A stretch of DNA of 64,000 bases from Novosphingobium aerophilum (GCF_014230305.1 NZ_JACLAU010000001.1:1-64000); one strand, 5' to 3'. Positions 8,025-16,299 are shown, counted from the first letter of the stretch. The notes: a model not told the origin generated them from the sequence alone. Numbers and translations are program-made.

Positions 8025-8768
8025 ATGGCGCTTACCACCAGGCGGACCGGCACTGCTGCCGCCCCGGCCATCGTGGCCCGCGGGGGGTCGGAAACGCCCA
8101 AGCCCGATGCGGCAAACCCGATTGCAGCGAACCCCGATCCGGCCAACGAGGCCGGCCGGCAGACCCGCAAGAGCGCCGCCACCCGCGCCCGGCTGATCGA
8201 TGCGACCATCGCCTGCCTGGTCAAGTACGGCTATGCCCAGACCGTCACCCCGCTGGTCGCCGCCGAGGCCGGGCTGTCGCGCGGGGCGATGCTGCACCAT
8301 TTCGCCAATGGCGACGCGCTGATCCGCGCCACCATCGCCGAACTCCACGATCGGCGGCTGAACGCCTTCCGGCGTGCCTCGCAGGCCCATCCCGGGGACG
8401 TCAGGGGCATGGTGCGCGGCTATTGGCAGCAGTTGCAGAAACCGGGCTTCATTGCCTTCCAGGAGCTGGCCATGGCGGCGCGCACCGATGCCGGCCTCGC
8501 CGCGATCCTGCTGCCGCTGCAGGCCGAGTTCACCGCGCGGTTCAAGGCGCTCGCCGGTCAGCTCTATCCCGACTGGACCCGGGAGCCCGACCGGCTGGCC
8601 CTGGCCATGGCCCTGTCGCAGACCCTGATGGAGGGCATCCGCATCGCGGACCTGACCGGGGCGGTCGATCCCGTCCAGATCGAACCCTTGCTGGACTTTC
8701 TGGAAGCGAGTGTCACGGCCCTGCGGCCCCAGGCGCCCGCGGCGGACCTTGCGGGAGCCAGGACATGA
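8025..8768 (+). CDS. TetR-family transcriptional regulator
   Basis: A 247-residue regulator. An Ala/Pro-rich N-terminal tail of about 45 residues precedes the helix-turn-helix (about 53-100: ARLIDATIACLVKYGY ... AEAGLSRGAMLHHF). The C-terminal ligand domain follows (YWQQLQKPGFIAFQELAMA). It is clearly paralogous to the regulator at 13,762, with near-identical recognition helices. It heads the operon with the CoA-transferase, DUF35 protein and thiolase-like protein (ATGA overlap with the next gene) and is divergent from the Rieske operon. It probably represses both until a CoA-linked or ring intermediate binds (inference). The start ATG is at the first Met after the intergenic operator; a start inside the tail is possible. 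Confidence 0.9.
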   Translation: MALTTRRTGTAAAPAIVARGGSETPKPDAANPIAANPDPANEAGRQTRKSAATRARLIDATIACLVKYGYAQTVTPLVAAEAGLSRGAMLHHFANGDALIRATIAELHDRRLNAFRRASQAHPGDVRGMVRGYWQQLQKPGFIAFQELAMAARTDAGLAAILLPLQAEFTARFKALAGQLYPDWTREPDRLALAMALSQTLMEGIRIADLTGAVDPVQIEPLLDFLEASVTALRPQAPAADLAGART

Positions 8769-9967
8769 GCGGAAAGGGCCAGGGTCCCCTGGCGGGCGTC
8801 AGGGTGCTCGACCTGACGAGCGTGCTGATGGGCCCCTATGCCACCCAGATCTTCGCCGACCTGGGCGCGGACGTGATCAAGATCGAGGGACCGGGGGGCG
8901 ACACCACCCGCGCGATCCCGCCTGGCCCGGACCCCACCCGCGGGGCGATGTTCCTCAACGTCAACCGCGGCAAGCGCAGCCTGGCGCTCGACCTCAAGCG
9001 GCCCGAGGCGCGCGAGGTGGTGCTGCGCCTGGCCGGGCAGGCCGACGTGTTCATCCATTCGATGCGCGCCCAGGCGATCGCCCGGCTCGGCCTGGACTAT
9101 GCCGCGCTCAGCGCGGCCAATCCGCGGATCGTCTACGCCAACCTCTATGGCTACGGACGCGAGGGACCCTATCGTGACTATCCGGCCTATGACGATATCG
9201 TCCAGGCCGCCTCGGGCGTGGTCGATCTGCAGGCCCGCCTGTCCGGCGGCGAACCGACCTATGTCGCCAATGTCATCGCCGACAAGGTCAGCGGGCTGAC
9301 CGGCGCCTATGCGGTGATCGCCGCGCTGTTCGCGCGCGAACGGACCGGGATGGGGCAGGAGGTGGAAGTGCCGATGTTCGAGACGATGGTGTCGTTCGCC
9401 GCGGTCGAGCACCTGTGCGGATCGCTGTTCTCCCCTCCGCTTGGCCCGCCCGAATACCCGCGCGCCACCTCGCCCTCGCGGCGGCCTTACCGCACCGCCG
9501 ATGGGCACATCGGGGTGATGATCTACAACGACAAGCAGTGGCAGGCCTTCTTCCGGGAACTGGGCGATCCGGACTGGTCGCGCGATCCGATGTTCGCCAG
9601 CCTGCGCAGCCGGACCGAGAACATCACGGCGGTGCTGGCGCGCGTGGCGCAGGTGCTCGAGACCCGCAGCACGGCCGCGTGGATGGATCTGTTCCGCCGC
9701 GCCGAGATTCCCGCGACCCCGATCGCCTCGCTGGAGCAACTGCTGCACGATCCGCACCTCGAGCAGACCGGGTTCTGGGAGGAGCGCGAGACGGAGCTGG
9801 GCACGGTGCGCTTCCCCGGCATCCCCACCCGCTTTTCCGACACGCCGGGTGCGATCGGCGATCCCGGCCCGCGCCACGGCGCCGACAATGCGGCGGTGCT
9901 GGCCGAGGCCGGGTTCGGCGCCGACGAGATCGCCGCGCTGACCGCCAGCGGGGCGGTGCTGGGATGA
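8765..9967 (+). CDS. CaiB/BaiF family III CoA-transferase
   Basis: A 400-residue family III CoA-transferase, which moves CoA between carboxylic acids through an aspartyl-CoA anhydride. The N-terminal GVRVLDLTSVLMGPYATQ is diagnostic, as is GADVIKIEGPGGDTTR. The catalytic Asp is expected in the PAYDDIVQAASG segment. Later family segments are GMGQEVEVPMFETM and a C-terminal GIPTRFSDTPG. It overlaps TetR upstream and the DUF35 gene downstream by ATGA, so the four genes are one transcription unit. It likely activates an acid intermediate at the expense of another acyl-CoA, ahead of the aldolase/thiolase step. Confidence 0.94.
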   Translation: MSGKGQGPLAGVRVLDLTSVLMGPYATQIFADLGADVIKIEGPGGDTTRAIPPGPDPTRGAMFLNVNRGKRSLALDLKRPEAREVVLRLAGQADVFIHSMRAQAIARLGLDYAALSAANPRIVYANLYGYGREGPYRDYPAYDDIVQAASGVVDLQARLSGGEPTYVANVIADKVSGLTGAYAVIAALFARERTGMGQEVEVPMFETMVSFAAVEHLCGSLFSPPLGPPEYPRATSPSRRPYRTADGHIGVMIYNDKQWQAFFRELGDPDWSRDPMFASLRSRTENITAVLARVAQVLETRSTAAWMDLFRRAEIPATPIASLEQLLHDPHLEQTGFWEERETELGTVRFPGIPTRFSDTPGAIGDPGPRHGADNAAVLAEAGFGADEIAALTASGAVLG

Positions 9968-10341
9968 GCGGCGCGGCGCAGCATTGGGATGAGGCCCTGG
10001 CCGCAGGCCGGCTGCTGCTGCAGCGCCCGGTGGGCGGCGGGGCGGCGGTGTTCCCCCCGCGCGAGTTCGCCCCCGGCAGCGGCGCGGCGCTCGAATGGTT
10101 CGAGCCGTCGGGCCGTGGCACGGTCTACAGCGTCACCTGGGTCCAGCGCCGCCCGCCCGAGGCGCCCTACAATGTCGTGCTGGTCGACCTCGCCGAAGGG
10201 GTGCGGATGATGGGCCGGGTCGAGGGGGTCGGCGAGGACGGCCTGCAGATCGGCATGGCGGTCACCGCCCGGATCGTGGCGGCGGGCCCGGACGGCGCCC
10301 CGCTGGTGGTGTTCGATCCCCTGCCGGAGGGCACGCGCTGA
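9964..10341 (+). CDS. DUF35 OB-fold protein lacking zinc-ribbon cysteines
   Basis: A 125-residue protein. The N-terminal half aligns with the DUF35 rubredoxin-like zinc ribbon (VFPPREFAPGSGAALEWFEPSGRG matches the family frame of FPPR..CP.CGS...W...SGRG), but all four Cys are replaced and the protein contains none. The second half is the OB fold (GRGTVYSVTWVQR ... VVLVDLAEGVRMMGRV ... MAVTARI). DUF35 proteins partner with thiolase-fold enzymes, for example in steroid side-chain retro-aldolases and archaeal HMG-CoA synthase complexes. It overlaps both neighbours (ATGA, TGATG) and so is probably made stoichiometrically with the thiolase-like protein that follows. Confidence 0.85.
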   Translation: MSGAAQHWDEALAAGRLLLQRPVGGGAAVFPPREFAPGSGAALEWFEPSGRGTVYSVTWVQRRPPEAPYNVVLVDLAEGVRMMGRVEGVGEDGLQIGMAVTARIVAAGPDGAPLVVFDPLPEGTR

Positions 10342-11492
10342 TGGGCGACCGTTTCCCCCGCGGGCGCACCGCCGTGGCCGGCGCGGCCACCTTCGGCCTG
10401 GGCGAGGCGCCCGGCTTCTCCACCATCGAGCTGGCCGCCCGCGCGGTGCAGGGCGCGCTGGCCGACGCCGGGATCGCCCTGCCCGAGGTCGACGGCCTGT
10501 TCATCGCCCTGCCCGACGATCTCTTCGCCGGCCTGTCGCTGGCGCAGTATCTGGGGGTCCATCCCCGCTTCACCGACAACAACCGCTCGGGCGGGGCCTC
10601 GTTCATGAGCCATGTCGTCACCGCGGTGATGATGCTCGACGCCGGCTATCTCGACTGCGCGGTGATCGCCTATGGCTCGAACCAGCGGTCGAGCGGGGGC
10701 CGGTTGTCGACCCCTGCCCGGTCAGACCGCTGGGAAGCGCCCTATGCCCCGCTGTACCCGCTGTCCTCCTATGCTCTCGCGGCGGCACGGCACATGCACC
10801 AGTACGGCACCACCCGCGAACAGCTGGCCGAAGTGGCCGTGGCGGCGCGGCGCTGGGCCGACACCAATCCGGAGGCCTTCGCCAAGGGGCCATTGACGAT
10901 CGACGATGTCCTGTCCGCGCGGATGATCTCGACCCCGATCGGCGCGCGCGACTGCTGCCTCGTCACCGATGGCGCCGCCGCGCTGGTGCTGACGCGCACC
11001 GACCGCGCCCGCGACCTGCGCCGCCCGCCGGTCCCCGTGCTCGGCGCGGCGGCGGCCACCTGGCACAACGCGATCAGCCAGTCGGCGGACCTCACCGTCA
11101 CCGCCGCTGCCGAAAGCGGCCCGCGCGCCATGGCCATGGCGGGCGTGACCCCGGCCGAGATCGATGTGGTCCAGCTCTACGATGCCTTCACGATCAACAC
11201 GGTCCTGTTCCTCGAGGACCTGGGCTTCTGCGCCAAGGGCGAAGGCGGCGCCTTCGTCAGCGGCGGCGGGATCGCCCCGGGCGGGCGGCTGGCGGTGAAC
11301 ACCAACGGCGGCGGCCTGTCCTGCTGCCACCCGGGCATGTACGGCCTGTTCGCCATGGTCGAGGCGGTCCGCCAGTTGCGCGGCGAGGCGGCCAACCCGA
11401 TCGCCGGCGCCGAACTGGCCCTGGCGCACGGCAACGGCGGCACGCTGTCGGCCCAGGCGACGGTCATCTTCGGCAGCGCGGCGACGGTTTAG
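10341..11492 (+). CDS. thiolase-fold acyl-CoA enzyme lacking the nucleophilic cysteine (lipid-transfer protein/retro-aldolase type)
   Basis: A 383-residue thiolase-superfamily protein of the SCP-x/Ltp group. At the position of the acylated Cys (NNNCATGS in SCP-x thiolases) it has NNRSGGAS, with Ser83. The second-half motifs persist as NTNGGGLSCCHPG and a C-terminal HGNGG. Loss of the nucleophile together with a DUF35 partner is the hallmark of Ltp2-like retro-aldolases, which cleave beta-hydroxyacyl-CoA side chains of steroids. Thiolytic cleavage is therefore unlikely and C-C aldol cleavage more likely (inference). A start at 10341 gives a TGATG overlap with the DUF35 stop codon. Confidence 0.85.
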   Translation: MGDRFPRGRTAVAGAATFGLGEAPGFSTIELAARAVQGALADAGIALPEVDGLFIALPDDLFAGLSLAQYLGVHPRFTDNNRSGGASFMSHVVTAVMMLDAGYLDCAVIAYGSNQRSSGGRLSTPARSDRWEAPYAPLYPLSSYALAAARHMHQYGTTREQLAEVAVAARRWADTNPEAFAKGPLTIDDVLSARMISTPIGARDCCLVTDGAAALVLTRTDRARDLRRPPVPVLGAAAATWHNAISQSADLTVTAAAESGPRAMAMAGVTPAEIDVVQLYDAFTINTVLFLEDLGFCAKGEGGAFVSGGGIAPGGRLAVNTNGGGLSCCHPGMYGLFAMVEAVRQLRGEAANPIAGAELALAHGNGGTLSAQATVIFGSAATV

Positions 11493-11526
11493 GGACGGGA
11501 TGGCCGGAACCGGAGGGGAGCGGACG

Positions 11527-11672
11527 GTGGGCGCACGGGGACGGGGCCAGCCAAGCCGGTGCCGACTCGAGAAAGATCATCGTCGTCCCGGGCTTGACCC
11601 GGGACAGGGCTGTTCCGCATCAGCCGTAGTCACGCAAGCCCTGCCCCGGCTCAAGGCCGGGGCGACGATAAA
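11527..11672 (+). repeat. dispersed ~145-bp repeat, copy 1
   Basis: This stretch recurs in opposite orientation at 63,722-63,868 with roughly 85% identity by eye. It contains two hairpins facing each other: GTCCCGGG-CTTGA-CCCGGGAC (about 11585-11605) and GCCCCGG...CCGGGGC (about 11643-11663), whose outer edges TCGTCG/CGACGA are also complementary. It is noncoding and lies in the 394-base gap between the converging thiolase-like and acyl-CoA ligase genes. It looks like a bipartite REP/BIME or a small non-autonomous mobile element. Confidence 0.75.
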
Positions 11673-11717
11673 GGAGGGATGGAATGACGCACTTTCCTGC
11701 CGGAGAGCGACAGCGCC

Positions 11718-11737
11718 CTCTCCCCTCCAGGGGAGAG
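11718..11737. terminator. hairpin in convergent intergenic region
   Basis: CTCTCCCCT and AGGGGAGAG are perfectly complementary across a 2-base loop. It could act on either strand between the convergent genes ending at 11492 and 11887. No T-run follows, so termination is uncertain. Confidence 0.4.
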
Positions 11738-11778
11738 CACAGGTCCGCCTGAGGCAGCCCCGCCCTTTCCTACTCCGC

Positions 11779-11809
11779 GCCGGGCTGTCATGCTCCGCCC
11801 GGCTCTTTT
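11779..11809 (+). terminator. probable rho-independent terminator of the TetR-CaiB-DUF35-thiolase operon
   Basis: Stem GCCGGGC (11779-11785) and GCCCGGC (11797-11803) with an 11-base loop, followed by TCTTTT. It lies 287 bases beyond the stop of the thiolase-like gene, so it is distant but is the only hairpin plus T-run in the gap. Confidence 0.5.
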
Positions 11810-11886
11810 GCATCGTGACTATTTTCGGGGCGCCGCGAACTTCTGTGCGGTCGTGGCACGGGTGAACTTGGCGAAGTTCGCCGCGT

Positions 11887-13524
11887 TCACACCCCCTCCA
11901 GCTCGGCGATCAGGCTGTCGCGCAGGCGGAACTTCTGGATCTTCGAGGTCGACATCGGCCACTCCGTGACCGTGCGGACATGGCGCGGGACCTTGAAGCT
12001 GGCGAGCTTGCCCTTGCAGTGCGCGATCAGCTCCGCCTCGCTCGCCGTCGCGCCCTCGGCCAGCTCGACGAAGGCGGCGGGCACCTCGACATAGCGGGGG
12101 TCGGGCACGCCGACCACCTGGGCGAGCTTCACGGCCGGATGGGTCTGCAGCATGGCCTCGATCTCGGCTGCGGCGACGTTCTCGCCGCCGACCTTGAGCA
12201 TGTCCTTGGTCCGGCCGTGGAACATGATGTTCCCGCCGGCGTCGATCGAGCCGATGTCGCCGGTGTGGAACCAGCCGTCGCGCAGCGCCTCGGCGGTCTT
12301 CTCGGGCGCATTGTAATAGCCCTTGAGCATGTTGGGCCCGCGCAGCAGGATCTCCCCGCGTTCGCCCGTGGCAAGGTCCTCCCCGGTCTCGGGGTGGACG
12401 ATCCGCACCTCCCAATCGTCCAGGGGATAGCCGCAGCGCTCGGTGCGGGTCTCGTAGCTGTCGCTGAGGCGGCTGGTCGAAACGGTGCCCGCGGCCTCGG
12501 TCATGCCGTAGGTGCTGACCTGGATCGTGTGCGGCATGGCCGCAGCCACCGCATGCTTGATCCATTCGGGCTGGACCGCGAAGTTGGAGTTCATCACGCG
12601 CAGCTTCGACAGGTCGGTCTCGCGGAAGCTGGGGTGATTGATCAGGTCCTGCATGATGGTGACGAAGCTGGGATAGGCCACGGTCGCGCCCTCGCGTCCG
12701 AGCATCTGCAGCGCGACGCCGGGTTCGAAGTGCGGCACGGTCAGGTAGGCCCCGCCCAGATCAAGGATCATCAGCATCGGCAGGATGCCCGCGATGTGGA
12801 AGATCGGCAGCGGCGACCACACCTTGTCCGCGCTGGTGCATTCATAGCGGATGCCCAGATTGCGGCTGTTGCCGACCTGTCCGCGGTGCGAGATCAGCGC
12901 GCCCTTGGGGTTCGAGGTTGTCCCCGAGGTGTAGAGGATCATCGCCGTGTCCTGGGGATCAACCCCCGCAATGCGGGCATCGAGCGCGGCCTCGCTCACC
13001 CGGTCGGCCAGCGCCAGCGCGGCCGAACTGGTCAGCATCGCGGGGTGGCAGGCTTCGTCCAGCGAGACAATGCTGCGCAGCATGGGCGCCTCGGCCAACT
13101 GCAGCACGGCTCCGGCCGATGCCCCTGCCAATGACGGCAGAGCGGCGCAGACCCGTTCGCCGTAATCCAGCGAATCGGTCATCCGACCGGCCGTGATGAG
13201 GGCAACCAGATCGGCATCACGGGCGACGTAGGCCAGTTCATGCGCCTGGTAACGGGCGTTGATCGGGACAGCCACCGCACCGGCCATGGCGATCCCGCAG
13301 AAGGCCTCGATGAACTCGACGCAGGTCGGCATCAGCAGACCGACATGCTGGCCAGGCTCGACACCCAGCGCGATCAGCGCGCGGGCCCAGCGGCGGGCCG
13401 CCTGGTCAAGCGCGGCATAAGTGACGCGACGATCGGGAAAGACGATCGCCTCGCGATCGGCATGCCGCTGCGCCGAAGCCCGAATCATCGCACCGATTGT
13501 GTGGATCTGTGCCGGCTGTTCCAT
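11887..13524 (-). CDS. AMP-dependent acyl-CoA synthetase (CoA ligase)
   Basis: A 545-residue ANL-superfamily ligase: carboxylate + ATP + CoA gives acyl-CoA through an acyl-AMP. The phosphate loop is LYTSGTTSNPKG, the adenine-binding motif is YGMTEAAG, and TGDIG starts the hinge region. The C-terminal lid carries the catalytic Lys in STSKIQKFRLRD. The start ATG at 13524 is preceded by AAGGGG. It is transcribed alone and is divergent from the second TetR gene; the gap carries a 9-bp-arm palindrome. The length and overall pattern match medium/long-chain or cyclic-acid ligases; the substrate is unknown. Confidence 0.93.
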   Translation of the reverse strand: MEQPAQIHTIGAMIRASAQRHADREAIVFPDRRVTYAALDQAARRWARALIALGVEPGQHVGLLMPTCVEFIEAFCGIAMAGAVAVPINARYQAHELAYVARDADLVALITAGRMTDSLDYGERVCAALPSLAGASAGAVLQLAEAPMLRSIVSLDEACHPAMLTSSAALALADRVSEAALDARIAGVDPQDTAMILYTSGTTSNPKGALISHRGQVGNSRNLGIRYECTSADKVWSPLPIFHIAGILPMLMILDLGGAYLTVPHFEPGVALQMLGREGATVAYPSFVTIMQDLINHPSFRETDLSKLRVMNSNFAVQPEWIKHAVAAAMPHTIQVSTYGMTEAAGTVSTSRLSDSYETRTERCGYPLDDWEVRIVHPETGEDLATGERGEILLRGPNMLKGYYNAPEKTAEALRDGWFHTGDIGSIDAGGNIMFHGRTKDMLKVGGENVAAAEIEAMLQTHPAVKLAQVVGVPDPRYVEVPAAFVELAEGATASEAELIAHCKGKLASFKVPRHVRTVTEWPMSTSKIQKFRLRDSLIAELEGV

Positions 13525-13610
13525 TCATCCCCTTGCCCGTCGGGCCGTTCCGGTCCGCCTGGCCGCAGCCGGCGCCCTGGTTGTTTCGAGGAGTCTAGGC
13601 GAGGCGGGTA

Positions 13611-13636
13611 AAAAAGACAATCATATCTGTCTTTTT
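13611..13636. promoter_or_regulatory. putative TetR operator, 9-bp perfect arms
   Basis: AAAAAGACA (13611-13619) and TGTCTTTTT (13628-13636) are perfect inverted repeats separated by 8 bases. The core ACAATCATATCTGT fits the pattern ACAnTCAnnnnTGT seen also at 15231 and 21304. It lies 86 bases upstream of the acyl-CoA ligase start and 125 upstream of the TetR start, in the 237-base divergent gap. Confidence 0.65.
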
Positions 13637-13761
13637 GTGCGGGACGGCCGCGTGGCGCGGGGTGTTCTTGCGGAAACGGCCACCTCCGCGCTATGGCACC
13701 GGATTGCACGCCGGTTCCGCTGATGGAACCTCCGCTAGACCAGTCGACCAGGCAAACACCC

Positions 13762-14493
13762 ATGGCCCTTTCCCGCACCCGGATCGCTCGCCCTGTCCGT
13801 CCGCCCCGTCCGGCCGGTGACAAGGGCCCGCAACTGCAGGCAGCCAAGGCCGCCCAGACGCGCGCGCGCCTGATCGATGCGACGGTGCGCTGCCTGGTCA
13901 AGTACGGCTATGCCAACACCACCACCCCCAAGGTGGCGGACGAGGCCGGGCTGTCTCGCGGGGCGATGATGCACCACTTCGAGAACGGCACATCGCTGAT
14001 CAAGTCGACCATCGCCGAGCTGCACGAGAAGCGCCTGCGCGCCTTCCGCCGCGCCGCCGACAAGCCGGTGCACGAAGTGACCGACCTGGTCGAGACCTAC
14101 TGGCGCCAACTGCAGAAGCCGGCCTTTATCGCTTTCCACGAGCTGGCCGTCGCGGCCCGCACCGACAGCGAGCTGGCCAGCATCCTCAAGCCGCTGCAGG
14201 ATGAGTTTTCGGAGAAGTTCAACGCCCAGGCCGAGCAGCTTTTCCCGGAGTGGGCCTCGTCCCCGGACAATTTCGCCCTGGCGATGACGCTGTCGCAGAC
14301 CATCCTGGAAGGCATGGCCATCAGCCTGCAGACCGGCGCCATGGTGGCCGAGAAGGTCGAACCGATGCTGCGCCACCTCGAGCGGCAGATCGCCGCGCTG
14401 GTTCCTGCGGCCGAGGGCGGAGACGCTGGCGCTCAGGCGTCCGAGCCGGAGGCGGTGAAGCCCCAGCGGATGCCGCGGCGCAAGAGCTCGTAG
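13762..14493 (+). CDS. TetR-family transcriptional regulator (paralogue of the one at 8,025)
   Basis: A 243-residue TetR protein. The DNA-binding domain reads ARLIDATVRCLVKYGY ... ADEAGLSRGAMMHHF, differing at only a few positions from the regulator at 8,025, and the ligand domain shares YWRQLQKPAFIAFHELAVAA. A basic/Pro-rich N-terminal tail precedes the domain and an acidic/Ala-rich C-terminal tail ends in PRRKSS. The start ATG at 13762 has no clear ribosome-binding site; an in-frame ATG at 13723 is the alternative. It is divergent from the acyl-CoA ligase. Its last 61 bases overlap the 3' end of the convergent ThuA-like gene. Confidence 0.9.
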   Translation: MALSRTRIARPVRPPRPAGDKGPQLQAAKAAQTRARLIDATVRCLVKYGYANTTTPKVADEAGLSRGAMMHHFENGTSLIKSTIAELHEKRLRAFRRAADKPVHEVTDLVETYWRQLQKPAFIAFHELAVAARTDSELASILKPLQDEFSEKFNAQAEQLFPEWASSPDNFALAMTLSQTILEGMAISLQTGAMVAEKVEPMLRHLERQIAALVPAAEGGDAGAQASEPEAVKPQRMPRRKSS

Positions 14494-15173
14494 AACACCG
14501 GGTAGTTCCAGCCGCAGCGCTGCGGATGCGGCCAGAACGGGGCGACAGGCTGGAGGTCATAGTGACCCCGGCAGTGCCCCAGCGTCAGGTACAGGATCGC
14601 CCCCTCCCCGATCCGCCGCTCGTAGAGCACCGGCACTTCCGGCTCGTCCCACTCGGCATCGCGGAACTCGGGGCAGGAGCCGGTAAAGACCGTGTGGAGC
14701 AGCACGTCGATGTCGCCACGCCGCCGGGTCAGATAAAGCTCGTCCTCGATCCGGAACCCGCGCAGCCCCGTGGTTAGCGGGTGATCCGGCCGGGTGATCT
14801 CCACCTTGAACGGCGCGATCGGGGGGTGGGCGGCGAACTGCGTGCCAACCAGGTCCATGAAGGCAGGCGCCTCGTCGGGCGTGTCGCAGATCCCGTCCGC
14901 GCCGAATCGCAGCAGCGAATTGGTCCCATGCAGGGCGAACCAGCGCCCACCCCGTCGGAGGAAGGCCTCCAGCGCGGCGGTCTGTGACGGATCCGGCACC
15001 ACGTCACAGGTGTAGGTGATCAACAGTTCGGCCCCGGCAAGGGCGGCCAGATCGGCATAATCGGTGGACACCGTGGTGCGGATGCGGGCATCCTCGGCCA
15101 GCAGCTTGAGCAGTTCGAGCCGTGCGAAGTCGATATCGTGATACTTGCCCGAGGCGACCAAATGGGCCCGCAT
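14433..15173 (-). CDS. ThuA-like domain protein
   Basis: A 246-residue protein with the ThuA glutamine-amidotransferase-like fold. Supporting segments are LVASGKYHDIDFARL at the N-terminus, GAELLITYTCDVVPD, the elbow-like GGRWFALHG, LVGTQFAAHPP, the DELYLT segment, and a C-terminal LTLGHCRGHYD. ThuA proteins occur in trehalose/disaccharide use and, in Sphingomonadales, are often found in catabolic clusters; the reaction is not established. The ATG at 15173 was preferred because the domain starts there. It is divergent from the SDR at 15,332 and its 3' end runs 61 bases into the convergent TetR gene. Confidence 0.8.
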   Translation of the reverse strand: MRAHLVASGKYHDIDFARLELLKLLAEDARIRTTVSTDYADLAALAGAELLITYTCDVVPDPSQTAALEAFLRRGGRWFALHGTNSLLRFGADGICDTPDEAPAFMDLVGTQFAAHPPIAPFKVEITRPDHPLTTGLRGFRIEDELYLTRRRGDIDVLLHTVFTGSCPEFRDAEWDEPEVPVLYERRIGEGAILYLTLGHCRGHYDLQPVAPFWPHPQRCGWNYPVFYELLRRGIRWGFTASGSDA

Positions 15174-15230
15174 GGTTCGTGCTCCGTCAATGATCGCCCT
15201 GCCGCCCGAGTCCGCGCGCCAGCGCAAAAC

Positions 15231-15250
15231 ACAATCAAACCTGTTTGTCT
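15231..15250. promoter_or_regulatory. putative TetR operator in the ThuA/SDR divergent promoter
   Basis: ACAATCAAACCTGT (15231-15244) fits ACAnTCAnnnnTGT, and CAAAC-CT-GTTTG inside it is a perfect palindrome. TGTCTTTTTT follows, as at 13628. It lies 58 bases upstream of the ThuA-like start and about 90 upstream of the SDR start. Confidence 0.55.
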
Positions 15251-15331
15251 TTTTTATTGCATCGCGCTAACCTGTAAGGCAACTGGTTTCGACGGGACCG
15301 GCAGTCCGATCGGACCACTAGGGGAGAGCCT

Positions 15332-16252
15332 TTGAGCGCGTCCAAGATGAATGCACCGCGGATCTTCCGTCCCGAGCCCGGTGATCCCGGCCGCCCGGCC
15401 CGCGGCCTCAGCGATGAAGCCCTGGCCGAGCAGCGCAGCGTTTTCCGCGAAGACCTGCTGGAAGGGCACACCATCCTGATTTCGGGAGGGGGCAGCGGCA
15501 TGGGCAAGGCGGCGGCGTTCCTCGCCGCGCGGCTGGGCGCCAATGTCGCCATTTGCGGCCGGGACAGCGCCAAGCTCGACAGCACGGCAACGCTGATCCA
15601 GCAGCACACGGGCCGGACGGTGTTCTGCCAGTCCACCAACATCCGCGACGCCGACGCGGTCGAGGCGCTGATTGGCAGGGTCAGCGACCACTTTGGCGGG
15701 CTCGACACCTTGGTCAACAATGCCGGGGGCCAGTTCCCCCAGGACGCGATCGACTTCACCCGCAAGGGCTGGCTGGCGGTGATCGACACCAACCTCAACG
15801 GCACCTGGTGGATGATGCAGGAAGCCGCCCGACGCTGGCGCGAGGACGGTCGGGCCGGGCACATCATCAACATCGTCGCCAATGTCGAGCGCGGCATGCC
15901 CCAGGCCGCGCACACCTGCGCCGCCCGGGCCGGGGTGATCTATCTGTCGAAGACCGTGGCGACCGAGTGGGCGCCCTTCAACATCCGGGTCAACTGCATC
16001 GGCCCCGGCGTGATCGAGACGGAGGGGTTCCGGATGTATCCGGAAGAGGCGCTCGCCCGGTTCCACCAGGCCAACCCGATGAAGCAGCGCGGCAACGCCT
16101 GGGACGTGGCCGAGGCGATCGCCTACCTCGCCTCTCCGGCGGCGCGGTTCATCAATGGCGACCTGATGATCATCGACGGGGGACAGGCCCAGTGGGGCGT
16201 GGTGTGGCCGGCGGGAATGCCGGACTACTTTTCCGAGGATGGCACGGGCTGA
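15332..16252 (+). CDS. SDR oxidoreductase of the 2,4-dienoyl-CoA / trans-2-enoyl-CoA reductase type
   Basis: A 306-residue SDR with a 40-residue N-terminal extension. The cofactor motif is GGGSGMG and the NNAGG motif is present. The usual Tyr-x3-Lys is missing: the region reads QAAHTCAARAGV, the same pattern as the HAGAARAG of dienoyl-CoA reductases, where Tyr is absent. The C-terminus has NCIGPGVIETEG and IIDGGQ. It probably reduces an unsaturated CoA ester with NADPH. The start is a TTG at 15332 just after GGGGAGAG; the ATG at 15347 is too far from that site. It is followed by a second SDR 47 bases later, likely in the same transcript. Confidence 0.85.
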   Translation: MSASKMNAPRIFRPEPGDPGRPARGLSDEALAEQRSVFREDLLEGHTILISGGGSGMGKAAAFLAARLGANVAICGRDSAKLDSTATLIQQHTGRTVFCQSTNIRDADAVEALIGRVSDHFGGLDTLVNNAGGQFPQDAIDFTRKGWLAVIDTNLNGTWWMMQEAARRWREDGRAGHIINIVANVERGMPQAAHTCAARAGVIYLSKTVATEWAPFNIRVNCIGPGVIETEGFRMYPEEALARFHQANPMKQRGNAWDVAEAIAYLASPAARFINGDLMIIDGGQAQWGVVWPAGMPDYFSEDGTG

Positions 16253-16299
16253 ACCGCGGCCGCCGGGACGAGCAATCAAAGACCAGACGGGAGACGGAT

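Noticed and set aside
10341..11492. Ordinary thiolase (acetyl-CoA acyltransferase)
   Set aside because: The nucleophilic Cys is missing and the protein has a DUF35 partner, which fits a non-thiolytic enzyme better.
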